27,901 nt of DNA from Pigoraptor chileana (Eukaryota > Opisthokonta > Filasterea), in NCBI GenBank assembly GCA_943704495.1, contig CALSCR010003944.1, forward strand, positions 1 to 27,901, written 5' to 3'. Numbering within the stretch: position 1 is the stretch's first letter; every line of letters begins with the position of its first letter. Below the pieces are notes generated by a model. That model was given only the letters and a program-made list of their open reading frames with translations. It had not been told where the DNA came from and made no database searches. The position numbers were made by a program, and so were the translations under genes. This document shows positions 16,170-27,826 of the stretch, in pieces.

Positions 16170-19100
16170 TCACCGAGCTAGCGGCATGCGCACACCCCCG
16201 GATGCATCGCGCACACACTTGAGATAGCCTGCAACGCCATGACGCAGCTGGTCACGTGCATCCAGATGATCCTGGGAGTATGCACCTGCGTCGCCCAGGG
16301 CCGCAAAGAGGCGCTCAATCAGCGCGTGGGGAAGCCACACGCTCGCCTCTGTGCCGTGGAGGGCATTCTGCGCCGGGGGAGGGAGGAGGGGGGAGTATGC
16401 GTGTGCATGCGGGTGCATGCGGGTGCATTAGTTTGTGGGGGCACAAGCAGACAGGCAGGAGGGATCACGTGGTCAGGCAGGCGGAGGTCAGGGCAGGCAG
16501 GCAAGCAGACAGCAGGCAACAGCATAGCCACCTTCGCCCCGAATGTGTCGGTGCCAACGCCCGCGGTGAGCGCAACCATGTAGTCGATGGCCAGGTGTGC
16601 CGCATCAATCAGACGGTCGTGCTTGACGTACAGCGACAGAAGTGCGGGTGCATTCTTGCGCTGCATGCATGCATGGCACACGAGAGGGTCAGCCATCAGT
16701 CACGAGTGCGATGAATGCACGACAAAGAGCGTGAGAGTGAACGGATCATATGGCGTGCATCACTTCAAATGTCAACATAAACAACAGCCAATGTTTTAAA
16801 CTCCGCGGACCGCGCCACACACAGGGCCGTCGCACGCGTCCACACACACACAGACACAGACGCACAGACACACGACACGCCCACGGACAGACACGTTGCA
16901 CGCATTTCAACAACAACAACCCACCTTGAACGACGCAACCAGCCACGCCGGCAGCGCAACCCGCCCGTCTGCAGCCAGAATGCGATCGGCGGCGCGCTGG
17001 TGGTGACCGTAGTTGCCCTCGCGGCCGTCGTAGCGCTCGAGAAGGTTGCGAAGGAGGCTCCACGCATCATCGGACCCATCCGAGACGACGCTGTGAGAGG
17101 GAGCAATGCAGAAGGCGGAGGGGTTGCAATGAGCAGGCAGCCCCAACAGCAATCGGCGATAGTCCAGCATGCATGTCGCTTTGTGCAAGCAAGTAAATCG
17201 CACCTTCCATCGACGCCCACGCATCGGGCGGCAAGGGCATCGAACACGGGCGCAAGGTCGAGTCCATACAGTCGGGCATGGGAAACGGCAGTATCAATCT
17301 GCCCCGCCCGCAGAAGCAGAGTGAGGGCCTCCGCAGGCGTAATGGACGCCGGGGGAACTGCGCAGTGCACGCACACGTACACACATACGTATACATTATT
17401 TAATATCACCATGCACAGCCCGATGGAACAGTGTGCATCGATGGGAATGGTGGATAATGAACAGGCCTGCGGAACCAATACGCACCTCCGTCGCCGCTCT
17501 GCGCCAGTGTCAAGCGGGCGAGCACCGCGGCGTACATCCGGTCGACATCCGGGGCCTCCACAATGGTAACGGCCTCATCGTCGTCTGCCGCGAGTTCTGC
17601 ACCGCACGCAAGTGCACGTGACAGCCGCGTTCAGACCACACACGGTAGTATGCACACATCACACACACGCGCGCTCTCCTCCATTTTGTGATTGTGGAGT
17701 TTATGGGCACAGCGCCTAAGACAGGACCTGAACTCTCACGAGCTACCCACCGTCAGCAGCAGAAACACTTCCATCACGCTTGCGCTGCACGAAACAAGGT
17801 ACGCAAATGGTCAAAGATCGCTCATTAGGATGACTTTTAAAGACTTAGGAAGTAAAATAAAGACGCCCAACACGCCACTCAAGACGACGATTCACACGAT
17901 ACGGCACACACACAACACACAACTACCTTGTTCCACTGGCCCGCACGGTACTCGCGGGGAACAACAATCCATGCATTTGATGGATCAGAAAGACGCAAAG
18001 CATTGCGCGAGGCGAGAAACGCCTTGGCTTGCTGCTGCAGCGAGTCCACCGACTGGGGATGCGCCTCCACGCCGAGACGCTGGGCGCACTCGTACATCAC
18101 AGACCCCGCTAGGAGCGAAAACAGAGAAGCGCCGTCGGTTGTAGTATGTCAGAAATGCAAAGTCAAGCCAACAATAAGAACGGCACCAAGCAATGGACAG
18201 AGAGCAGAGACAAAAGGCACAGCAGATCCCACCTTGGCGGTAATTACCGCGGTGCACGTGGAAGGCAAAGAGAAACTCGTAAGGGTTCGGGATGGAGGTG
18301 ACGTCACTGTTGCGCGCGGTGAACAGAAGCGCCGACTCGACATCGCCTTCAAGGCCAGCATAGGGCATGCGGCACATCACCGCAAGCTCACGGCGCTCGC
18401 TCAGCACAGCGACAAACCGGCGGAGACAGTCGCGGCGCCTGCATTCGTGATGTTTCAGGGGCATGTGTTGATCGGGTTATTGGGGTGAGCCGACTGGCCA
18501 ACTAGGAATGTTGGACAGGCAATCGAGTTGTAGGATCTCACTGCCCATAGACTCTACAAGGTTGAGTTGAGACGATGCGACAGCGCATGCTCGCACACGT
18601 AAATCCTAGATATAACCAAGATAGTCTAAGATAGCCCAAACAGAAGATAAAAGCGACGCACACCCACCGATTCAGGTCCGGATTGGATATCATGGCGGTG
18701 TAGGCTTTGTCGTAATCCCCAAGGTCAAGGCCATACTTGAAGACGTTGGACCACAGTATGGGCTGCGGACGAGCAAGCAGTGCCATAAGCAACACATGGC
18801 CATTCCATAATGACGTGCACCACACAAACACACACACAAATACACACAGACAGGCACATGCACTCACTGCACTATCATCCACGAGCGCGCCCGCCTTGCC
18901 GAGTGCAGCCGATGCAAAGCCCATCGCAATGCCCGGCAGCCGCCGCTCCTCAAACAGCCGCATTCCGCGCAGGAGCAGACGCACGGCCCCCTCTGCACGC
19001 ATCGAGCGGTCGACGTCACTGCCGCCATGGCGCAGCTGGGATCCATCCACGCCAGCCACGCGCCACAGCGCAGCATCCACATTGGCGCTGTCTGTGATTG

Positions 19101-22100
19101 ATTCGTTGATTGGTTGATTGATTGATCCAGCTTGTTAATTCGCGTAATTTTGTTACTCACTGCGCACCCCTTGCGGTGAGCTCTTTGCTGAGGCTTGCGC
19201 TATGATCAAGTGTGATACGGTTCGTCATGCACACATATCACAAACTCTCCAATCAAGAGCTTATGGGCACACGCACGCCAAATGAGGAGCACACAAGCAC
19301 ATGCACGCCAAGTAAGGACCATGAGTGCCAGGGGGATACACGCACCAAAACCGGCCGCCGCCCGGACGAGACAATCGCTGGCCTTGTGGAACTCCCCGGA
19401 TGCAGCCAGACAGTGTCCCAAATAGTACACGAGTGACGGGGTCGCAGTGTCGACCATGCGAATCAAGTCCTGTTGCGTTGCGCCCATAGGGTTGTTGGGT
19501 GGTGTTAGGTTGCATGGAAACACCAACACCAGCGCATGCAGCAATGTTCACGTGGCCATAGAAAGGTATAGACAGCGGCACAAGCACAACGAGACGCAGC
19601 CGAGAGTGTGCGAGGGGTCGATGGGACCGGGAGCACCAGAGGCAGTGACAGGCTTGCCGTCATCGTCACAAATCAACAGGCACAAACAACACAAGTACCT
19701 CTGCGATCAATGTCTGCTGCTTGGAGAGGAGAAACTCGACAAATGGAGTAGGACCATCCCGGGTGCAGCTCCACTCGCTGTGACGACCACAATAGTCAAA
19801 GAAAACCAACAATCACGTGATCATATGTGTGTGCGTGTGTGTGTGGTACAACTGCAAACTACACACAAGAGACACGCCACGAGCGCAACGCATCGAAAAA
19901 ACGGTCAAACACACTGAATAGTCGATTACGGCGCAGAAGGGATACAGTTTGCGGAGGATCGATAAGGACGACGCAAGCACTTCCTCTCCAAATCCGACCG
20001 AATCCAAGCCGCGTGTGTGCTCAAGCCCGTGCCTTGTATCGGCATACGCATGCGCGACATATAGCGACAGCGCCGATTCTCCTGTTGTGTTTGTTGATGT
20101 TCTTATTGTTATTATCGTTGTTTTGTTGATATCTTGCGGTTCGTTGTAGCACGCATCAGGGTGTGGCATCACGCGGCGCTTGATTGATAGACAGACAACA
20201 ACGAAAAGTGCGGATGTGAACCACAACAAGAACCAAAAATCCCCTCCCCTCATACTGAACCCACCAAGTATATCCACGTGACCATCCAACACAGCCTCCT
20301 TTCCTTCTCCAAGTGTCATTGCCGCCAGTCCCGTTGTGCTGCAATGCGGAAAACGTCAAAAGTTGCAACGCGTTGTGCGTGGTCACAATCAGCACAACAC
20401 AACGCAATCAACTCAATCAACGCAATACAACGCGAAATAATGTGCACCCGACCATACGAGAATGTGCCAAGGACACGTGTGCGCCACAAGAGTGCCCATA
20501 GTACCCACACAGCGCCCGTGGCGGGTGCAATTGGCACTGGATGCTGACGAGAGAGCCAGTGCAGCGTTGCATAGTGCCTGAGCGTGCGCGACATCCGGGG
20601 CAGATACGATGACACGATGGCTTGCCGGTCGAACGGATGCTTAAAGGGCTGCAGTTGAAACGCAAGTGACCACCACAGGCCGAAATTAATGCGCGCTTAG
20701 CCACAACACCACCGCGACGCACGAGCGATGGCGCACAGCCGGCCTTCACGGCACGGACGGTGAAGGGGCGCAGGGACATGCAACGACAAACAGCGCACAC
20801 GCACACACACACGCACACACCTCCTGGATGCCATTGAGGACCATGCAAAGCAGCAAAAGCGAGTTTCTCGCAATCCGATATCGCAAGCCCAAAATGCCAT
20901 TTACTGTTGCAGATGCAAACTGTGTTGCGAGCCGCGCGGAGTTTGGCGATGACCACCGCTGCTGTGCGTCATCTGCAATCATGGATGTGCGTCAACAGAA
21001 AGAAATGCCAACAAGAGGAAGAAAGGGTAGTCAGATAAATGTGCTACTCCGTGCAGTCGGCAAGAACAAAGAAAATCCACGTCACCACAAGTGATATGGC
21101 ACATGAGATCCCAAACATGGACGCTTCAAAAGCAGTGAAAACAAAGGCAGAAAGGAAGGCGCGACGGGCCTTCGTGGACGCACCGATCAGCATGGCCGAT
21201 GCATCTCCCTCTGGCCCGCCGTTGCTTGCCGTCGCTCCTTCCACAAGACGCAATACGCCGTCCACCGACGCAGCAAACGACCGCAGGCGCGAAAGTGCGT
21301 CCCACAACCGCATCGGAAGCTCAGATGCAGAGTGCGGCGAATCGTTACCCGCTGGAATCCTGCCGTGCATGCACAGCGGCCACAGCGCACGCGTCGCACT
21401 CTCAACGGCACTTATTCCGCGCCAGACATCCTCCTCAAACGCCTCAAGAGCGTTGTCACCGAGGGCGCTGGCCAGCAGTGACGCCGCGCGCACAAAATCG
21501 ACCACACCACCGTCGATTGACGGGGCCGCGAGGGGACCGGTGGGGCTGACCGGGGCGCCCGCCGCCGCGCAGGCCACAGACTCGGTTGGGTCTGCCGGGC
21601 GGAGGGCGGTGAGGGCCGCGCGACGCACCGCAAACACACCCGCCCCGCCGGCATCCGCAAAGCAGCCCAGCAGGGCAAGGTCCAGCCGTGCAAAGGTGTC
21701 GCAGCCCCGGAAGAGCGACTCCCACGACAAGCGAACCAGGCGGCGATACTGCTCGGCAGTGATTTCTCCCGACGACGCACGGAGCGCAACCTGCAAATCG
21801 GGTGTAATGTGCATGTGAGTGTACAGAACGGCAGTGTCACAAGTGGCGCATGCACGAATACACAGAACGACAGAGCCAAAGAAGCTACGCGCCGCAACAT
21901 GAATATCAACCCTTACATCTGCATATACCGCAGCGACGGCCTCGTCACGGAGCTGCACATGCGTTGCGTGCAGACCATGCAGCACCTGCGCCCCCACTCG
22001 ACCACCAAACGCATGTATGCCGCGTGCCAGGGCCCTTCGCCCAAACCGCCCCGGCGCAAACAGGAGACCGAGATAGTACTCTTGCGCATCCACACGGCGC

Positions 22101-23521
22101 TGCCCGCCGTGCGCATCGCCTTCCTCGGCCGCATCGTCCGGCTGGTGGTGGAGGAGAGAGGCATCGTCCTCCCCGCCGCCCAGGGTGGGCACGGACGGTG
22201 CACGCAGGCCGTCGTCCGCGGCAACCTGGGCCCAGTCCCCATCCGCCAACCAGGTCTGGGATGACAGGGCCACAACCCACGTCGCCTCGCCACCATCCCC
22301 ATCGCGATAGCCGCCGTCGCTACCCGCGTCAAAAGCGCACGTGATCACCACCATCCGCAGACCCTCAACACCCTCCGCAACGCAGTAGTCGAGAACAGCT
22401 TCGGTGGGCACAGTAAGCAAGCCAGAGGGTTCGGCGAGTGGCTGCAGTCCGTGGACATCGACGTCGAGTGAGGCAATGGCAGTCCGCCCGCCAAACCGCA
22501 GCGCCGCCAACACCCGCTGGCTGCTCCCCATTGAGACATAACGAAGAAGGTGCGAGCACGGCCCTTCTGCGTCTTCCGCGACGTCACCGAGTCCGCCGCG
22601 CATCCACAGAGCGCCGAGGTCGATGTCTTGCACGCACTCGCGACGTCCCAGTGACCACACACGCAAATGGCTGTCGGCAGACGCAGCGGCAATCAGTATG
22701 TCGGCCCCGGGAATGGACACGACCGCAAGGCCCGTCACTCTGCTGCGCGCTGACGCCCCGACACCACCGGCGATAAACGACGGGAGCATACCGCTCCACA
22801 GGCGGCGGACCAGCGACGACTGGGCCAATTCCGTCTCCTCGGGTGCGTGTCCGGCCGCGAAGGCCACGTGGACGAGGGCGCCGTTTGCGCAGCCAATGAC
22901 GACGGACGAAGGTGACGCAGCCGTGGCGATGACATACGGAGACGCCTCGCCGGGACCGGCACCGCCGCCCAGCCGCATGGAGAGTGCGACATGGGCGTCC
23001 GTGTGTGGTGCGCCCAGGGCAGGGGACAGTACCGAGAGCACTCGCCCCTGCGCCCGCTTGACTCCAGAGGAAGAAGCCGGATGAGCAAACGACAGCCTAT
23101 GCACACTACGTTCGGTTGCGAGCAGCACGTGGATGGCCGTGGGTGAGGACGACGGGCCACCAGAGCGCTCCTCCACAAACGACACTGACGGGAGAATGCG
23201 AAAGGGGAAGCGGTATCGAACGGCATTATCAGCAAGGGTACACTCCAGTGAGTGCTCCGTGAGCTCAAGTACTTCTCCGACGCAGCGAAAGACAAGAAAG
23301 CGCCCGTGCGCAGCGGCATCGGCAGCCTGATCGCCGCCCGCCGTTCGCAGAAAGACGCCGCCTCCAAATGGCCGCGTCTGCGCAACATGTGCCGAGTGAG
23401 CGTTTGACGCCCCATGCACACTCACGGCAACATCGCGCCAACGGACACCCTCCACATCAAACACTGTTGAGCCTCCCGATGCAAGGGAAGGGAGCGACAC
23501 AGCCTCCGCTGCCGACGCCAT
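16170..23521 (-). CDS. NUP160: Nucleoporin NUP160 (Nup120 family), about 18 exons
   Basis: Exons (minus): 21917-23521, 21184-21790, 20821-20972, 20509-20648, 20265-20338, 19913-19985, 19699-19777, 19346-19469, 19161-19199, 18868-19091, 18668-18762, 18233-18438, 17927-18108, about 17486-17573, 17204-17357, 16925-17090, 16532-16660, 16170-16367. They total about 1444 aa (human 1436). NUP160 is a scaffold of the Nup107-160 Y complex of the nuclear pore. The first about 500 residues are beta-propeller-like (for example SHLRVWSLGRRECV), followed by YLGLLFAPGRFGRRAL. The C-terminal helical part has the family's LWSNVFKYGLDLGDYDKAY, CRMPYAGLEGDV and AFHVHRGNYR. The chosen start is MASAAEAV; the frame is open further upstream, without similarity. 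Exon 14 needs a GAG acceptor, because the CAG at 17597 gives the wrong phase. Exon 6 also uses a GGAG acceptor. Intron 1 is a multiple of three and open. Confidence 0.93.
16401..16430. repeat. Tandem 10-mer, NUP160 intron 17
   Basis: Three units of GGGTGCATGC, the outer two imperfect. To the right (16440-16515) the sequence is rich in GGCA/CAGGCAG units. All of it lies within intron 17 of NUP160. Confidence 0.75.
17691..17731 (+). repeat. Dispersed intronic repeat, copy C (NUP160 intron 13)
   Basis: It begins ATTGTGGAGTTTATGGGC, then ACAGCGCCTAAGACAGGA and CCTGA. It is antisense to NUP160, within intron 13. It shares the GCGCCTAAG block exactly with copy B. Confidence 0.75.
18542..18560 (-). 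repeat. Dispersed intronic repeat, partial copy E (NUP160 intron 11)
   Basis: The minus strand reads CTTGTAGAGTCTATGGGCA, matching the first 19 bases of the family with two transitions. The GCGCCTAAG block is absent. It is sense to NUP160, in intron 11. Confidence 0.5.
19096..19126. repeat. GATT tetranucleotide repeat, NUP160 intron 9
   Basis: About seven imperfect GATT units starting directly at the acceptor of exon 10. In the sense direction they form AATC units ending in ATCACAG at the splice site, so several overlapping branch-point-like strings precede the exon. Confidence 0.75.
21791..21916 (-). other. NUP160 intron 1: 126 nt, in frame and free of stops
   Basis: It starts GTAAGG and ends TTTGCAG, good splice signals, yet is exactly 42 codons long with no stop. 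Retention would insert 42 residues rich in Cys, His and Val without breaking the protein. I treat it as an intron because of the splice signals and the change in composition. Confidence 0.65.
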
Positions 23522-24190
23522 GGTGGCCGGAGAGACGTGCCAGAGTGCAGCACGTACCACGTTGGGTCTAGATGCAAGGAAGGTATGCCCTGGTGTGCCC
23601 AATGCGCTTGGAGTGATAAGCGCAACAAGCCCTTTTCTATAGCTGCCGTATATGTACTTTCTTTGTAAATCATCCAGTGTTGTAAATGTGCATTCAAGTG
23701 CTGACTTGCCCTGTGAGTTGGCGCGCGTGTGGCCTTTCAAATCGTATAATGAAACGAATTTATGTATCAATATTAGTATGACAGATGGGAAACTTAATAG
23801 GGCGTTAATTCGACGCGCCCACCCCCAAAATGCATGAATAGTAGGAATATGTGATCGGGAGTGCTTATTTGAACGAATGACGGGCATCAGCCCCATTTAA
23901 AGCCATGTCATGCCTTCAAAGACCATATGTAGCATAGATCTGCCAGTCGACGTATGCAAAGTAGCCATCACCCCCGCACCCACTGTCACGCACGCACGCA
24001 CAGTCGCACACCCCTGCATCCCTCGCACGAACACCCAGTAGGGCACTGTCACCGCGGCAGATGCACCCGCGCGAACAGTACAGGTAAAATTTCATTGCGT
24101 GTGTATTATTGCGATAGACTGTGAATCTCTCTGTCGGAAGTGCGTCTCTTTGATTGCCGCTGATCTGGTCGGGAAACACGCCACTTGAGA
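23522..24190. promoter_or_regulatory. Bidirectional promoter region, NUP160 / ALG5
   Basis: These 669 bases separate the start codons of NUP160 (minus) and ALG5 (plus). The middle (23630-23900) is AT-rich. No gene is seen. The NUP160 frame stays open upstream to about 23896, but that part has no similarity and atypical composition, so it is probably leader or chance. Confidence 0.5.
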
Positions 24191-25764
24191 ATGTCCGTCT
24201 CGGGCATCGATCTCGTGGCGCTCGTGCCCGTTGCCCTTGCCGCACTTATAGCCGCGGTAGGTTCATGAGCAGGAAGTGCCATGTGATGTTGTTTGGTGGG
24301 CTGGACGCACATTTTTGCCGGTAAGAGTGGCCTCTGAAGTGTCATGCTACGCCACACAATCCGGTTTCGCAGGGAGTCGCGGTGCTATGGTGGACCGCCC
24401 CGCGTCCACGACCACGCGCTGACTCGGAACAGTCGTACTCTGATCCTGCAACCGGGCGCCGCACACTCTTTCCCTCGTTGTTTGAGGATCCAACTGTGGA
24501 TCTCTCGCTTGTCGTCCCTGCATACAACGAACAAGAGCGCCTGCCTGTCATGCTTGACGAGACAATCGAATATCTTGAGCGACGATCTACGCGAGTGAAA
24601 AATTTCTCATGGGAGATTATCATTGTCAATGACGGCAGCCGAGACGGCACGTCGGCGGTGGCTGGTAAGTACGTGTCGCGGCTGGGCGCTTCCAAAGTGC
24701 GTCTGCTCGAGGCGGAGCGCAACAGGGGCAAGGGAGGTGCCGTCAAGCTGGTGGGTGCCGATTGGTCCGGTGCGCGGTCTCCCCGTGTGTATGCATGCGT
24801 GTGTGTGTGTGTGTGTATGCATGCGCGCGCGCGTGTGTGTGTGTGTGTGTGTGCGTGTGTGTGCGTGTGCGTGTGCGTGTTAGCAGGCCCTGGAAACGGC
24901 TGTCCCTAATGGAGTACAGCGTCTCTAATGTTCGTCATTCACTCGATTTCATGCAATGGGACCCGACTGACCCAACTGACCCAACTGATTGGCTTCCCTC
25001 GATACTCGATCCTTTGATCATTCTACGCAGGGCATGTTGAGTGCACGGGGACGACTGTTGCTGATGGTCGATGCGGATGGCGCCACAAAAATATCCGACC
25101 TCGAAAAGCTACTTGCAGCAATGGCGAAATTGGACAAGGCCAAGGGTGCGGTGGTGATCGGATCCCGCGCCCACCTGCAGGACGAAGCAGTCGCGCAGGT
25201 GTGTGTGTGTGCGTGTGCGTGCACTGTGTGATATTTGTTCTGTCGCACTGTACATGTGTTTGTTTATGTATATTGTGGCTGCCATTGCTCACGTGCACGC
25301 TCATGCACATTAGAATGTAATTGTCATGCTCCCGTCCCGTCATTGCACTCATCTTATATAAACAACCTTCGAATACACACTGCCACCGCACGCACGCACA
25401 CACGCACCCTCAGCGCACTGTGCTACGGAATATCCTCATGTACGGCTTCCATGTGCTGGTGCAGCTGTGTGTGCGGGGCATCCGGGACACGCAGTGCGGC
25501 TTCAAGCTGTTTGATCGCCGCGCGGCACGCCTCCTCTTCCCGGCAATGCACGTAGAGCGGTGGTGCTTTGACATTGAGCTTCTCTTTCTCGCGCGTCTCC
25601 ATGGAATGCCGATTGGCGAGGTCTCGGTCAATTGGCAGGAGATACCCGGCTCAAAGCTGTCGCCGCTGTCAAGCTCCGTGCAGATGGCAAAGGACCTCGT
25701 TCTCATCCGCCTCTACTACCTGTTTGGCGTATGGTCCCACCGTCCACGGGCAAAGCGCGACTAG
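24191..25764 (+). CDS. ALG5: Dolichyl-phosphate beta-glucosyltransferase ALG5, 4 exons
   Basis: Exons 24191-24256, 24373-24750, 25031-25198 and 25414-25764 join in phase to 320 aa (human about 324). ALG5 moves glucose from UDP-glucose to dolichyl phosphate on the cytosolic face of the ER; the product feeds the glucosylation steps of N-glycan assembly. The first exon is almost wholly a membrane anchor (LVALVPVALAALIAA). A family 2 glycosyltransferase fold follows: DLSLVVPAYNEQERL at about 64, IIIVNDGSRDGT, the metal-binding DAD at 162-164 in LLLMVDADGA, and the family-typical GIRDTQCGFKLFDRRAA, RWCFDIELLFLAR and VSVNWQEIPGSKL. Introns 2 and 3 hold GT tracts near their donors. It is divergent to NUP160. 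Confidence 0.97.
24797..24880. repeat. GT/GCGT microsatellite, ALG5 intron 2
   Basis: About 84 bases of GT and GCGT units with ATGCATGC interruptions, starting 46 nt after the 5' splice site and on the sense strand. A shorter GT run follows the donor of intron 3 directly (25199-25222). Confidence 0.9.
24966..24992. repeat. Tandem 9-mer ACTGACCCA, ALG5 intron 2
   Basis: Two perfect units and one diverged unit. In the sense direction each contains CTGAC, the classic branch-point string, 40 to 65 nt before the acceptor at 25030. Confidence 0.7.
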
Positions 25765-26100
25765 TGTTTGTGCTGTTGTTGGCCTCGTGCGGCGCCTGTC
25801 TGTCTGTGTGTCTGTCTCTTTGCGTGGATGACGGCAGGGCGTGCTGGCTGCAGTGCGGGTGAATTAATTCGATTTACACACCCTGGATGCCACTCTTTCA
25901 TGTTGTTCGATTCAGCTTTGGCCGCACCATGGCCTTGTCACGCCTGTCACGTACTTTGCTGCTCACACGGGTACTCATAGCCCTCATTCCGAGTGCACTC
26001 ATCAAGCAAACAAGGCTCGGCTATTTACAAGGGTAGTGTTTAAGAGTTCTATGATCGCGACTGTATATATTCGTCACTGCCCCCCGTTGCAGCATGCAGC
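25765..26100. other. Convergent 3' region between ALG5 and the last gene
   Basis: No gene seen in these 336 bases. They take the 3' ends of ALG5 (plus) and of the unrecognised gene on the minus strand. No perfect AATAAA is visible on either strand near the stops. Confidence 0.45.
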
Positions 26101-27307
26101 CTATCTGTAGAAGGCAATCTGCGCGGTGACCATGCCGTACTCTTTGCAATTCAGGGCGTCCTTGCCGACACCGCTTGTGGAAATCGTCCTGTGCATTGCC
26201 TGCTCACATGGGATGCAGCACGCGTCTTAGAATTACAAACATCAAATAGTGCGTCAAGCAGTCATTGCATCCCGAGTCGCCTCCCACATCGTTGCACAGC
26301 ACACACACCTTGACCATGGCATCGAGCACGCGCAGCTGGCGGCCATTGACGGGCGTCTCCTGGTACATGGTGGCATTCTTCGGCGAGAGTATTGGTTCGA
26401 GCGCACGCAGCGACGCCCGCCAAATGGCTGCCGCAAAGTCCACACTCGCCCCCTTGTGCATTGTCGCGCGCGCAATTTCAAGCGAGCACTCGGCCACAGC
26501 CCATGCCGCGTCCACACGGCGCAGCACTTCTCCCTCGGGTATGCCCCGCTTCAGAGCAATCAAATTGCGCACAGAAAAACCCTCGTCCGCCCCAAGCGAT
26601 GACGTCAGCGCAACGGCATCAAAAAGCTCACGGAGAACCTGCGTGTGGTCGTGGGTATTGTGATTAGAATTGCATAGCGACAGCGCGGGCGTGAGCACTC
26701 CGGATCAAATCAATCAACGCACACCCACATGCAGACGTCCAAGACAGAAAATATGAGAAGCCGATGGACTGACAGCCGCATCCCGCCAATGGTCTGTGCT
26801 TCAAACACCCACCCTCTGTGAAAGCAGGTTGAGTGCCTCGGCGTACATTTGCGTGAGTTCGTTGGTGAGCTCAACTGCATCGGCCACGACGGTCGGTGCT
26901 TTGATTCGCACGGCGTCAATGTTGTTAACCAGTATGCAAGCCTATGACGGGGGGGATGACACGCCGGCAGAAGGAATAGAAGGTCGAGAAGAGGAGCAGA
27001 AATGATGAGCGCATGCCCGTCAAGGTGAGCAGTGGCAAGCAACCGACGCGAGAGTCACACACTCCCGCCGATTGAAACAAGACAACGCAATGCCACCGCC
27101 AACCTTTGTGGAGAGTGGACTGTCACGTGGTGAAGCGGCAAGGTCTTGCTGAAGAACACGCCCGAGCTCCTCTGCAAGCGACGCGACGACAGATTCGGCA
27201 ATCTGTCCTCGCAATGGCAGACGAGAGGTCATGCGACGATCAAAGCAAGCGACGTTAGGTATCGATACTCGTGGACGCCAGACTGTGACAGGGTTACCAG
27301 AACACAT

Positions 27308-27349
<42 letters not shown>

Positions 27350-27728
27350 GCGCGCGTGCGCGCACCTCATCGACCCGCTTCGAGAGCGTCAGAGCAAGAT
27401 CGGCCTCGGGCCAGCAGAGCTTCCCGAGCCAATTACGCAGCTGTACGTGCAGGGGAAACGCGAGCGGCACATTGCGAAGAAATTGTTGATCTTGCACGTG
27501 CACCAACACACTGCGAGCAATACACATCATGACATCGCATTCCACAATAAATGGCACATTACGACACCCCACAATGGAATACGCATCATGACATTTCACA
27601 ATACGGAGCATATCATCACATTCCACTGACCGCAAACTACGTATAGGTGCAGTACCGACCTCAGTGAGGGACTGAATGACCCGTTCGGTGCAGACCGAGT
27701 TGCCCATCCGCGGATCGACGGCGAGAAA
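26101..27728 (-). CDS. Unrecognised helical protein, 3' part of a multi-exon gene
   Basis: Exons I can support (minus): 27660-27728, about 27366-27490, about 27104-27282, 26813-26941, 26309-26638, 26101-26199 (stop TAG at 26101-26103). The last four close in phase, ending in GMVTAQIAFYR. The phases of the two 5' joins are not settled, and the 5' end lies beyond the window. The product is soluble, Ala/Leu-rich and helical, without signal or membrane segments. Notable strings are CILVNNIDAVRIKAP, FSVRNLIALKRGIPEGEV and NATMYQETPVNGRQLRVLD. CILVNNI with its helical context faintly recalls MUN-domain or tethering-complex proteins, but I would not assign it. The coding nature is supported by GC-rich third positions and consistent splice signals. 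Confidence 0.7.
27312..27357. repeat. CA then CG microsatellite in an intron of the last gene
   Basis: Eighteen CA units grade into CG units. On the sense strand a CG/GT tract starts within a few bases of the donor at 27365, which makes the exact exon end ambiguous. Confidence 0.9.
27519..27628. repeat. Degenerate tandem repeat in an intron of the last gene
   Basis: About four imperfect units of roughly 25-30 bases built from CATCATGACATT and CCACAATA motifs. TCATGACAT and CACAAT recur several times, and CATTCCAC twice. The block fills most of the intron between the two most 5' exons seen. Confidence 0.55.
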
Positions 27729-27823
27729 CTGCAAATGAGGCATGGCCGTCAGGCGTGTCCACTGTTGCGATCGTCCTGGTAGTGTTGCAGACAGGTGCGT
27801 GCTCTGGCACACAGCATGCACTC

Positions 27824-27826
<3 letters not shown>

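Noticed and set aside
19252-19280. Sixth copy of the dispersed intronic repeat (GAGCTTATGGGCACACGC)
   Set aside because: It shares only the ATGGGCAC core and a few flanking bases, too little to separate from chance.
21039-21818. 259-codon open frame on the plus strand over NUP160
   Set aside because: Mirror of NUP160 exon 2, with Ser/Ala/Arg-rich composition and no domain.
23522-23896. Upstream extension of the NUP160 frame
   Set aside because: It is open, but its composition changes sharply at MASAAEAV and nothing upstream resembles a NUP160 N terminus.
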